Source of the DNA: Apostichopus japonicus
Taxonomy: Eukaryota > Echinodermata > Holothuroidea > Aspidochirotida > Stichopodidae
Direction: 5' to 3'
Assembly (NCBI RefSeq): GCF_037975245.1
Contig: NC_092568.1
Coordinates: forward strand, 28,144,501 to 28,208,500
Length of the DNA stretch: 64,000 nucleotides
The notes under the pieces were generated by a model. The model saw nothing but the letters and a program-made list of their open reading frames with translations, did not search any database and had not been told where the DNA came from. The translations under genes were made by a program, and so were the position numbers. Positions 1 through 11,180 of the stretch are shown in pieces; position 1 is the stretch's first letter, and every line of letters begins with the position of its first letter.

Positions 1-312
1 GGCGCACTGTGCGAGCTGATGATCGAGACTCTCTTTTGCATCCGTGGTTCGAGCCCCGGATGATGACGTCTTTTGCCGATCTTTTACAGCAAGTGCCTAC
101 ACGGGGAGCTGTAAGTATTAGTTAATCCACCTAATATCTCAGTCCATACAGTGGCGCGATGGCTTGGCGCACTGTGCGAGCTGATGATCGAGACTCTCTT
201 TTGCATCCGTGGTTCGAGCCCCGGGTGATGACGTCTTTTGCCGATCTTTTACAGCAAGTGCCTACACGGGGAGCTGTAAGTATTAGTTAATCCACCTAAT
301 ATCTCAGTCCAT

Positions 313-340
313 ACAGTGGCGCGATGGCTTGGCGCACTGT
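313..340 (+). other. Conserved hairpin over the A box (representative)
   Basis: ACAGTG (313-318) is the exact reverse complement of CACTGT (335-340). With one bulged G, the next bases CGC and GCG also pair, giving about 9 bp closed by the loop GATGGCTTG. In a tRNA only the 4-bp D stem (GCGC/GCGC here) would be expected, so the 165-bp family has an extended D-arm-like hairpin. It is lost in the AATACCGTGG monomer class (40,571, 46,841, 49,811 and others). It could form in RNA or as a small cruciform; which applies is not shown. Confidence 0.6.
317..327 (+). promoter_or_regulatory. Pol III A box (representative of every monomer)
   Basis: TGGCGCGATGG resembles the internal A box of tRNA genes (TRGYNNARNNGG) but is one base short in the variable part. 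It starts 59 bp upstream of the B box start, near the upper end of normal tRNA gene spacing. The same sequence is present in nearly all ~332 monomers; variants are rare (a GATGCCTTGG monomer near 21,776, for example). In the sister 157-bp family the corresponding site fits the consensus exactly. Confidence 0.75.
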
Positions 341-363
341 GCGAGCTGATGATCGAGACTCTC

Positions 364-367
364 TTTT
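364..367 (+). terminator. T4 tract between A and B boxes (representative)
   Basis: CTCTCTTTTGCATCC places four T residues between the A and B boxes of nearly every monomer. A T4 run on the non-template strand is the standard Pol III termination signal in animals, so transcripts started near the A box might end here. Two more T4 runs lie 3' of the B box (401-404, 412-415). A few monomers have TTCT instead (near 2,015, 3,995, 4,161, 10,103 and 10,268), and two have an extended T8 run (near 21,150 and 26,597). Termination is inferred, not shown. Confidence 0.45.
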
Positions 368-375
368 GCATCCGT

Positions 376-386
376 GGTTCGAGCCC
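376..386 (+). promoter_or_regulatory. Pol III B box (representative of every monomer)
   Basis: GGTTCGAGCCC matches the B-box consensus GGTTCGANNCC. The three common states in the array (GAGCCCC, GAACCCC, GAAGCCC) differ only at the N positions or just outside the core, while GGTTCGA itself is kept in almost all copies. Exceptions include GTGTTTCGAG near 19,018, TTGTTCGAG near 25,621, 40,141 and 46,411, and GGATCGA in one monomer class of the 40-52 kb region. The T-arm stem is imperfect, so this looks like a retained promoter element rather than a functional tRNA arm. Confidence 0.85.
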
Positions 387-414
387 CGGGTGATGACGTC
401 TTTTGCCGATCTTT

Positions 415-443
415 TACAGCAAGTGCCTACACGGGGAGCTGTA
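415..443 (+). other. Second hairpin with splice-site-like flanks (representative)
   Basis: TACAGC (415-420) pairs exactly with GCTGTA (438-443) around a 17-nt loop. The same segment looks like a tiny exon: a T-rich tract ending in TACAG at 419, 21 nt (420-440), then GTAAGT at 441-446, an ideal 5' splice donor. In the 161-bp subfamily the inverted repeat is one base longer (TACAGCT/AGCTGTA). Because the two splice-like motifs are part of an inverted repeat, their match may be coincidental. No transcript evidence is available here. Confidence 0.4.
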
Positions 444-3400
444 AGTATTAGTTAATCCACCTAATATCTCAGTCCATACAGTGGCGCGATGGCTTGGCGC
501 ACTGTGCGAGCTGATGATCGAGACTCTCTTTTGCATCCGTGGTTCGAGCCCCGGGTGATGACGTCTTTTGCCGATCTTTTACAGCAAGTGCCTACACGGG
601 GAGCTGTAAGTATTAGTTAATCCACCTAATATCTCAGTCCATACAGTGGCGCGATGGCTTGGCGCACTGTGCGAGCTGATGATCGAGACTCTCTTTTGCA
701 TCCGTGGTTCGAGCCCCGGGTGATGACGTCTTTTGCCGATCTTTTACAGCAAGTGCCTACACGGGGAGCTGTAAGTATTAGTTAATCCACCTAATATCTC
801 AGTCCATACAGTGGCGCGATGGCTTGGCGCACTGTGCGAGCTGATGATCGAGACTCTCTTTTGCATCCGTGGTTCGAGCCCCGGGTGATGACGTCTTTTG
901 CCGATCTTTTACAGCAAGTGCCTACACGGGGAGCTGTAAGTATTAGTTAATCCACCTAATATCTCAGTCCATACAGTGGCGCGATGGCTTGGCGCACTGT
1001 GCGAGCTGATGATTGAGACTCTCTTTTGCATCCGTGGTTCGAGCCCCGGGTGATGACGTCTTTTGCCGATCTTTTACAGCAAGTGCCTACACGGGGAGCT
1101 GTAAGTATTAGTTAATCCACCTAATATCTCAGTCCATACAGTGGCGCGATGGCTTGGCGCACTGTGCGAGCTGATGATCGAGACTCTCTTTTGCATCCGT
1201 GGTTCGAGCCCCGGGTGATGACGTCTTTTGCCGATCTTTTACAGCAAGTGCCTACACGGGGAGCTGTAAGTATTAGTTAATCCACCTAATATCTCAGTCC
1301 ATACAGTGGCGCGATGGCTTGGCGCACTGTGCGAGCTGATGATCGAGACTCTCTTTTGCATCCGTGGTTCGAAGCCCCGGGTGATGACGTCTTTTGCCGA
1401 TCTTTTACAGCAAGTGCCTACACGGGGAGCTGTAAGTATTAGTTAATCCACCTAATATCTCAGTCCATACAGTGGCGCGATGGCTTGGCGCACTGTGCGA
1501 GCTGATGATCGAGACTCTCTTTTGCATCCGTGGTTCGAACCCCGGGTGATGACGTCTTTTGCCGATCTTTTACAGCAAGTGCCTACACGGGGAGCTGTAA
1601 GTATTAGTTAATCCACCTAATATCTCAGTCCATACAGAGGCGCGATGGCTTGGCGCACTGTGCGAGCTGATGATCGAGACTCTCTTTTGCATCCGTGGTT
1701 CGAAGCCCGGGTGATGACGTCTTTTGCCGATCTTTTACAGCAAGTGCCTACACGGGGAGCTGTAAGTATTAGTTAATCCACCTAATATCTCAGTCCATAC
1801 AGTGGCGCGATGGCTTGGCGCACTGTGCGAGCTGATGATCGAGACTCTCTTTTGCATCCGTGGTTCGAACCCCGGGTGATGACGTCTTTTGCCGATCTTT
1901 TACAGCAAGTGCCTACACGGGGAGCTGTAAGTATTAGTTAATCCACCTAATATCTCAGTCCATACAGTGGCGCGATGGCTTGGCGCACTGTGCGAGCTGA
2001 TGATCGAGACTCTCTTCTGCATCCGTGGTTCGAACCCCGGGTGATGACGTCTTTTGCCGATCTTTTACAGCAAGTGCCTACACGGGGAGCTGTAAGTATT
2101 AGTTAATCCACCTAATATCTCAGTCCATACAGTGGCGCGATGGCTTGGCGCACTGTGCGAGCTGATGATCGAGACTCTCTTTTGCATCCGTGGTTCGAAC
2201 CCCGGGTGATGACGTCTTTTGCCGATCTTTTACAGCAAGTGCCTACACGGGGAGCTGTAAGTATTAGTTAATCCAGCTAATATCTCAGTCCATACAGTGG
2301 CGCGATGGCTTGGCGCACTGTGCGAGCTGATGATCGAGACTCTCTTTTGCATCCGTGGTTCGAAGCCCGGGTGATGACGTCTTTTGCCGATCTTTTACAG
2401 CAAGTGCCTACACGGGGAGCTGTAAGTATTAGTTAATCCACCTAATATCTCAGTCCATACAGTGGCGCGATGGCTTGGCGCACTGTGCGAGCTGCTGATC
2501 GAGACTCTCTTTTGCATCCGTGGTTCGAAGCCCGGGTGATGACGTCTTTTGCCGATCTTTTACAGCAAGTGCCTACACGGGGAGCTGTAAGTATTAGTTA
2601 ATCCACCTAATATCTCAGTCCATACAGTGGCGCGATGGCTTGGCGCACTGTGCGAGCTGCTGATCGAGACTCTCTTTTGCATCCGTGGTTCGAAGCCCCG
2701 GGTGATGACGTCTTTTGCCGATCTTTTACAGCAAGTGCCTACACGGGGAGCTGTAAGTATTAGTTAATCCACCTAATATCTCAGTCCATACAGTGGCGCG
2801 ATGGCTTGGCGCACTGTGCGAGCTGATGATCGAGACTCTCTTTTGCATCCGTGGTTCGAGCCCCGGGTGATGACGTCTTTTGCCGATCTTTTACAGCAAG
2901 TGCCTACACGGGGAGCTGTAAGTATTAGTTAATCCACCTAATATCTCAGTCCATACAGTGGCGCGATGGCTTGGCGCACTGTGCGAGCTGATGATCGAGA
3001 CTCTCTTTTGCATCCGTGGTTCGAGCCCCGGGTGATGACGTCTTTTGCCGATCTTTGACAGCAAGTGCCTACACGGGGAGCTGTAAGTATTAGTTAATCC
3101 ACCTAATATCTCAGTCCATACAGTGGCGCGATGGCTTGGCGCACTGTGCGAGCTGATGATCGAGACTCTCTTTTGCATCCGTGGTTCGAGCCCCGGGTGA
3201 TGACGTCTTTTGCCGATCTTTGACAGCAAGTGCCTACACGGGGAGCTGTAAGTATTAGTTAATCCACCTAATATCTCAGTCCATACAGTGGCGCGATGGC
3301 TTGGCGCACTGTGCGAGCTGATGATCGAGACTCTCTTTTGCATCCGTGGTTCGAGCCCCGGGTGATGACGTCTTTTGCCGATCTTTGACAGCAAGTGCCT

Positions 3401-6400
3401 ACACGGGGAGCTGTAAGTATTAGTTAATCCACCTAATATCTCAGTCCATACAGTGGCGCGATGGCTTGGCGCACTGTGCGAGCTGATGATCGAGACTCTC
3501 TTTTGCATCCGTGGTTCGAGCCCCGGGTGATGACGTCTTTTGCCGATCTTTGACAGCAAGTGCCTACACGGGGAGCTGTTAGTATTAGTTAATCCACCTA
3601 ATATCTCAGTCCATACAGTGGCGCGATGGCTTGGCGCACTGTGCGAGCTGATGATCGAGACTCTCTTTTGCATCCGTGGTTCGAGCCCCGGGTGATGACG
3701 TCTTTTGCCGATCTTTTACAGCAAGTGCCTACACGGGGAGCTGTAAGTATTAGTTAATCCACCTAATATCTCAGTCCATACAGTGGCGCGATGGCTTGGC
3801 GCACTGTGCGAGCTGATGATCGAGACTCTCTTTTGCATCCGTGGTTCGAGCCCCGGGTGATGACGTCTTTTGCCGATCTTTTACAGCAAGTGCCTACACG
3901 GGGAGCTGTAAGTATTAGTTAATCCACCTAATATCTCAGTCCATACAGTGGCGCGATGGCTTGGCGCACTGTGCGAGCTGATGATCGAGACTCTCTTCTG
4001 CATCCGTGGTTCGAGCCCCGGGTGATGACGTCTTTTGCCGATCTTTTACAGCAAGTGCCTACACGGGGAGCTGTAAGTATTAGTTAATCCACCTAATATC
4101 TCAGTCCATACAGTGGCGCGATGGCTTGGCGCACTGTGCGAGCTGATGATCGAGACTCTCTTCTGCATCCGTGGTTCGAGCCCCGGGTGATGACGTCTTT
4201 TGCCGATCTTTTACAGCAAGTGCCTACACGGGGAGCTGTAAGTATTAGTTAATCCACCTAATATCTCAGTCCATACAGTGGCGCGATGGCTTGGCGCACT
4301 GTGCGAGCTGATGATCGAGACTCTCTTTTGCATCCGTGGTTCGAGCCCCGGGTGATGACGTCTTTTGCCGATCTTTTACAGCAAGTGCCTACACGGGGAG
4401 CTGTAAGTATTAGTTAATCCACCTAATATCTCAGTCCATACAGTGGCGCGATGGCTTGGCGCACTGTGCGAGCTGATGATCGAGACTCTCTTTTGCATCC
4501 GTGGTTCGAGCCCCGGGTGATGACGTCTTTTGCCGATCTTTTACAGCAAGTGCCTACACGGGGAGCTGTAAGTATTAGTTAATCCACCTAATATCTCAGT
4601 CCATACAGTGGCGCGATGGCTTGGCGCACTGTGCGAGCTGATGATCGAGACTCTCTTTTGCATCCGTGGTTCGAACCCCGGGTGATGACGTCTTTTGCCG
4701 ATCTTTTACAGCAAGTGCCTACACGGGGAGCTGTAAGTATTAGTTAATCCACCTAATATCTCAGTCCATACAGTGGCGCGATGGCTTGGCGCACTGTGCG
4801 AGCTGATGATCGAGACTCTCTTTTGCATCCGTGGTTCGAAGCCCGGGTGATGACGTCTTTTGCCGATCTTTTACAGCAAGTGCCTACACGGGGAGCTGTA
4901 AGTATTAGTTAATCCAGCTAATATCTCAGTCCATACAGTGGCGCGATGGCTTGGCGCACTGTGCGAGCTGATGATCGAGACTCTCTTTTGCATCCGTGGT
5001 TCGAACCCCGGGTGATGACGTCTTTAGCCGATCTTTTACAGCAAGTGAATACACGGGGAGCTGTAAGTATTAGTTAATCCAGCTAATATCTCAGTCCATA
5101 CAGTGGCGCGATGGCTTGGCGCACTGTGCGAGCTGATGATCGAGACTGTCTTTTGCATCCGTGGTTCGAAGCCCGGGTGATGACGTCTTTTGCCGATCTT
5201 TTACAGCAAGTGCCTACACGGGGAGCTGTAAGTATGAGTTAATCCAGCTAATATCTCAGTCCATACAGTGGCGCGATGGCTTGGCGCACTGTGCGAGCTG
5301 ATGATCGAGACTGTCTTTTGCATCCGTGGTTCGAGCCCCGGGTGATGACGTCTTTTGCCGATCTTTTACAGCAAGTGCCTACACGGGGAGCTGTAAGTAT
5401 GAGTTAATCCAGCTAATATCTCAGTCCATACAGTGGCGCGATGGCTTGGCGCACTGTGCGAGCTGATGATCGAGACTCTCTTTTGCATCCGTGGTTCGAA
5501 CCCCGGGTGATGACGTCTTTTGCCGATCTTTTACAGCAAGTGCCTACACGGGGAGCTGTAAGTATGAGTTAATCCAGCTAATATCTCAGTCCATACAGTG
5601 GCGCGATGGCTTGGCGCACTGTGCGAGCTGATGATCGAGACTCTCTTTTGCATCCGTGGTTCGAAGCCCGGGTGATGACGTCTTTTGCCGATCTTTTACA
5701 GCAAGTGCCTACACGGGGAGCTGTAAGTATTAGTTAATCCAGCTAATATCTCAGTCCATACAGTGGCGCGATGGCTTGGCGCACTGTGCGAGCTGATGAT
5801 CGAGACTCTCTTTTGCATCCGTGGTTCGAACCCCGGGTGATGACGTCTTTTGCCGATCTTTTACAGCAAGTGCCTACACGGGGAGCTGTAAGTATTAGTT
5901 AATCCAGCTAATATCTCAGTCCATACAGTGGCGCGATGGCTTGGCGCACTGTGCGAGCTGATGATCGAGACTCTCTTTTGCATCCGTGGTTCGAACCCCG
6001 GGTGATGACGTCTTTTGCCGATCTTTTACAGCAAGTGCCGACACGGGGAGCTGTAAGTATTAGTTAATCCAGCTAATATCTCAGTCCATACAGTGGCGCG
6101 ATGGCTTGGCGCACTGTGCGAGCTGATGATCGAGACTCTCTTTTGCATCCGTGGTTCGAACCCCGGGTGATGACGTCTTTTGCCGATCTTTTACAGCAAG
6201 TGCCTACACGGGGAGCTGTAAGTATTAGTTAATCCACCTAATATCTCAGTCCATACAGTGGCGCGATGGCTTGGCGCACTGTGCGAGCTGATGATCGAGA
6301 CTCTCTTTTGCATCCGTGGTTCGAACCTCGGGTGATGACGTCTTTTGCCGATCTTTTACAGCAAGTGCCTACACGGGGAGCTGTAAGTATTAGTTAATCC

Positions 6401-9400
6401 ACCTAATATCTCAGTCCATACAGTGGCGCGATGGCTTGGCGCACTGTGCGAGCTGCTGATCGAGACTCTCTTTTGCATCCGTGGTTCGAACCCCGGGTGA
6501 TGACGTCTTTTGCCGATCTTTTACAGCAAGTGCCTACACGGGGAGCTGTAAGTATTAGTTAATCCACCTAATATCTCAGTCCATACAGTGGCGCGATGGC
6601 TTGGCGCACTGTGCGAGCTGCTGATCGAGACTCTCTTTTGCATCCGTGGTTCGAAGCCCCGGGTGATGACGTCTTTTGCCGATCTTTTACAGCAAGTGCC
6701 TACACGGGGAGCTGTAAGTATTAGTTAATCCACCTTATATCTCAGTCCATACAGTGGCGCGATGGCTTGGCGCACTGTGCGAGCTGATGATCGAGACTCT
6801 CTTTTGCATCCGTGGTTCGAGCCCCGGGTGATGACGTCTTTTGCCGATCTTTTACAGCAAGTGCCTACACGGGGAGCTGTAAGTATTAGTTAATCCACCT
6901 AATATCTCAGTCCATACAGTGGCGCGATGGCTTGGCGCACTGTGCGAGCTGATGATCGAGACTCTCTTTTGCATCCGTGGTTCGAGCCCCGGGTGATGAC
7001 GTCTTTTGCCGATCTTTTACAGCAAGTGCCTACACGGGGAGCTGTAAGTATTAGTTAATCCACCTAATATCTCAGTCCATACAGTGGCGCGATGGCTTGG
7101 CGCACTGTGCGAGCTGCTGATCGAGACTCTCTTTTGCATCCGTGGTTCGAAGCCCGGGTGATGACGTCTTTTGCCGATCTTTTACAGCAAGTGCCTACAC
7201 GGGGAGCTGTAAGTATTAGTTAATCCACCTAATATCTCAGTCCATACAGTGGCGCGATGGCTTGGCGCACTGTGCGAGCTGCTGATCGAGACTCTCTTTT
7301 GCATCCGTGGTTCGAACCCCGGGTGATGACGTCTTTTGCCGATCTTTTACAGCAAGTGCCTACACGGGGAGCTGTAAGTATTAGTTAATCCACCTAATAT
7401 CTCAGTCCATACAGTGGCGCGATGGCTTGGCGCACTGTGCGAGCTGCTGATCGAGACTCTCTTTTGCATCCGTGGTTCGAAGCCCCGGGTGATGACGTCT
7501 TTTGCCGATCTTTTACAGCAAGTGCCTACACGGGGAGCTGTAAGTATTAGTTAATCCACCTTATATCTCAGTCCATACAGTGGCGCGATGGCTTGGCGCA
7601 CTGTGCGAGCTGATGATCGAGACTCTCTTTTGCATCCGTGGTTCGAGCCCCGGGTGATGACGTCTTTTGCCGATCTTTTACAGCAAGTGCCTACACGGGG
7701 AGCTGTAAGTATTAGTTAATCCACCTAATATCTCAGTCCATACAGTGGCGCGATGGCTTGGCGCACTGTGCGAGCTGATGATCGAGACTCTCTTTTGCAT
7801 CCGTGGTTCGAGCCCCTGGTGATGACGTCTTTTGCCGATCTTTTACAGCAAGTGCCTACACGGGGAGCTGTAAGTATTAGTTAATCCACCTAATATCTCA
7901 GTCCATACAGTGGCGCGATGGCTTGGCGCACTGTGCGAGCTGATGATCGAGACTCTCTTTTGCATCCGTGGTTCGAGCCCCGGGTGATGACGTCTTTTGC
8001 CGATCTTTTACAGCAAGTGCCTACACGGGGAGCTGTAAGTATTAGTTAATCCACCTAATATCTCAGTCCATACAGTGGCGCGATGGCTTGGCGCACTGTG
8101 CGAGCTGATGATTGAGACTCTCTTTTGCATCCGTGGTTCGAGCCCCGGGTGATGACGTCTTTTGCCGATCTTTTACAGCAAGTGCCTACACGGGGAGCTG
8201 TAAGTATTAGTTAATCCACCTAATATCTCAGTCCATACAGTGGCGCGATGGCTTGGCGCACTGTGCGAGCTGATGATCGAGACTCTCTTTTGCATCCGTG
8301 GTTCGAACCCCGGGTGATGACGTCTTTTGCCGATCTTTTACAGCAAGTGCCTACACGGGGAGCTGTAAGTATTAGTTAATCCACCTAATATCTCAGTCCA
8401 TACAGTGGCGCGATGGCTTGGCGCACTGTGCGAGCTGCTGATCGAGACTCTCTTTTGCATCCGTGGTTCGAACCCCCGGGTGATGACGTCTTTTGCCGAT
8501 CTTTTACAGCAAGTGCCTACACGGGGAGCTGTAAGTATTAGTTAATCCACCTTATATCTCAGTCCATACAGTGGCGCGATGGCTTGGCGCACTGTGCGAG
8601 CTGATGATCGAGACTCTCTTTTGCATCCGTGGTTCGAGCCCCGGGTGATGACGTCTTTTGCCGATCTTTTACAGCAAGTGCCTACACGGGGAGCTGTAAG
8701 TATTAGTTAATCCACCTAATATCTCAGTCCATACAGTGGCGCGATGGCTTGGCGCACTGTGCGAGCTGATGATCGAGACTCTCTTTTGCATCCGTGGTTC
8801 GAGCCCCGGGTGATGACGTCTTTTGCCGATCTTTTACAGCAAGTGCCTACACGGGGAGCTGTAAGTATTAGTTAATCCACCTAATATCTCAGTCCATACA
8901 GTGGCGCGATGGCTTGGCGCACTGTACGAGCTGATGATCGAGACTCTCTTTTGCATCCGTGGTTCGAGCCCCGGGTGATGACGTCTTTTGCCGATCTTTT
9001 ACAGCAAGTGCCTACACGGGGAGCTGTAAGTATTAGTTAATCCACCTAATATCTCAGTCCATACAGTGGCGCGATGGCTTGGCGCACTGTACGAGCTGAT
9101 GATCGAGACTCTCTTTTGCATCCGTGGTTCGAGCCCCGGGTGATGACGTCTTTTGCCGATCTTTTACAGCAAGTGCCTACACGGGGAGCTGTAAGTATTA
9201 GTTAATCCACCTAATATCTCAGTCCATACAGTGGCGCGATGGCTTGGCGCACTGTACGAGCTGATGATCGAGACTCTCTTTTGCATCCGTGGTTCGAGCC
9301 CCGGGTGATGACGTCTTTTGCCGATCTTTTACAGCAAGTGCCTACACGGGGAGCTGTAAGTATTAGTTAATCCACCTAATATCTCAGTCCATACAGTGGC

Positions 9401-9512
9401 GCGATGGCTTGGCGCACTGTGCGAGCTGATGATCGAGACTCTCTTTTGCATCCGTGGTTCGAGCCCCGGGTGATGACGTCTTTTGCCGATCTTTTACAGC
9501 AAGTGCCTACAC

Positions 9513-11180
9513 GGGGAGCTGTAAGTATTAGTTAATCCACCTAATATCTCAGTCCATACAGTGGCGCGATGGCTTGGCGCACTGTGCGAGCTGATGATCG
9601 AGACTCTCTTTTGCATCCGTGGTTCGAGCCCCGGGTGATGACGTCTTTTGCCGATCTTTTACAGCAAGTGCCTACACGGGAGCTGTAAGTATTAGTTAAT
9701 CCACCTAATATCTCAGTCCATACAGTGGCGCGATGGCTTGGCGCACTGTGCGAGCTGATGATCGAGACCCTCTTTTGCATCCGTGGTTCGAAGCCCGGGT
9801 GATGACGTCTTTTGCCGATCTTTTACAGCAAGTGCCTACACGGGAGCTGTAAGTATTAGTTAATCCACCTAATATCTCAGTCCATACAGTGGCGCGATGG
9901 CTTGGCGCACTGTGCGAGCTGATGATCGAGACCCTCTTTTGCATCCGTGGTTCGAAGCCCGGGTGATGACGTCTTTTGCCGATCTTTTACAGCAAGTGCC
10001 TACACGGGGAGCTGTAAGTATTAGTTAATCCAGCTAATATCTCAGTCCATACAGTGGCGCGATGGCTTGGCGCACTGTGCGAGCTGATGATCGAGACTCT
10101 CTTCTGCATCCGTGGTTCGAGCCCCGGGTGATGACGTCTTTTGCCGATCTTTTACAGCAAGTGCCTACACGGGGAGCTGTAAGTATTAGTTAATCCAGCT
10201 AATATCTCAGTCCATACAGTGGCGCGATGGCTTGGCGCACTGTGCGAGCTGATGATCGAGACTCTCTTCTGCATCCGTGGTTCGAGCCCCGGGTGATGAC
10301 GTCTTTTGCCGATCTTTTACAGCAAGTGCCTACACGGGGAGCTGTAAGTATTAGTTAATCCACCTAATATCTCAGTCCATACAGTGGCGCGATGGCTTGG
10401 CGCACTGTGCGAGCTGATGATCGAGACTCTCTTTTGCATCCGTGGTTCGAGCCCCGGGTGATGACGTCTTTTGCCGATCTTTTACAGCAAGTGCCTACAC
10501 GGGAGCTGTAAGTATTAGTTAATCCACCTAATATCTCAGTCCATACAGTGGCGCGATGGCTTGGCGCACTGTGCGAGCTGATGATCGAGACTCTCTTTTG
10601 CATCCGTGGTTCGAGCCCCGGGTGATGACGTCTTTTGCCGATCTTTTACAGCAAGTGCCTACACGGGAGCTGTAAGTATTAGTTAATCCACCTAATATCT
10701 CAGTCCATACAGTGGCGCGATGGCTTGGCGCACTGTGCGAGCTGATGATCGAGACTCTCTTTTGCATCCGTGGTTCGAGCCCCGGGTGATGACGTCTTTT
10801 GCCGATCTTTTACAGCAAGTGCCTACACGGGAGCTGTAAGTATTAGTTAATCCACCTAATATCTCAGTCCATACAGTGGCGCGATGGCTTGGCGCACTGT
10901 GCGAGCTGATGATCGAGACTCTCTTTTGCATCCGTGGTTCGAGCCCCGGGTGATGACGTCTTTTGCCGATCTTTTACAGCAAGTGCCTACACGGGAGCTG
11001 TAAGTATTAGTTAATCCACCTAATATCTCAGTCCATACAGTGGCGCGATGGCTTGGCGCACTGTGCGAGCTGATGATCGAGACTCTCTTTTGCATCCGTG
11101 GTTCGAGCCCCGGGTGATGACGTCTTTTGCCGATCTTTTACAGCAAGTGCCTACACGGGAGCTGTAAGTATTAGTTAATC
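9513..11180 (+). repeat. Run rich in 164-bp monomers
   Basis: Seven monomers lost one G from CACGGGGAGC (CACGGGAGC at 9675, 9838, 10498, 10662, 10826, 10990 and 11154). Five of them are consecutive with an exact 164-bp spacing and nearly identical sequence, which shows very local amplification of a mutated unit. The two at 9.7-9.9 kb also share GACCCTC in place of GACTCTC in the following monomer. The single-base loss breaks the 3 x 55 periodicity, so the minus-strand reading frames here end after 79 residues. Confidence 0.85.

Noticed and set aside
378-390. CENP-B box in the TTCGAACCCCGGG segment
   Set aside because: The CENP-B box needs seven bases between TTCG and CGGG with an internal A; here there are only four or five. 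Similar look, wrong spacing.
2891-3673. 260-residue minus-strand ORF made of 55-residue repeats, and its 79- to 95-residue relatives elsewhere in the array
   Set aside because: 165 bp is 3 x 55, so one frame stays open across monomers whenever the TAA in TTTACAGC is changed (TTGACAGC here, TTTTCAGC near 24.2 and 25.3 kb). No initiation context, codon bias or family match; a by-product of the satellite.
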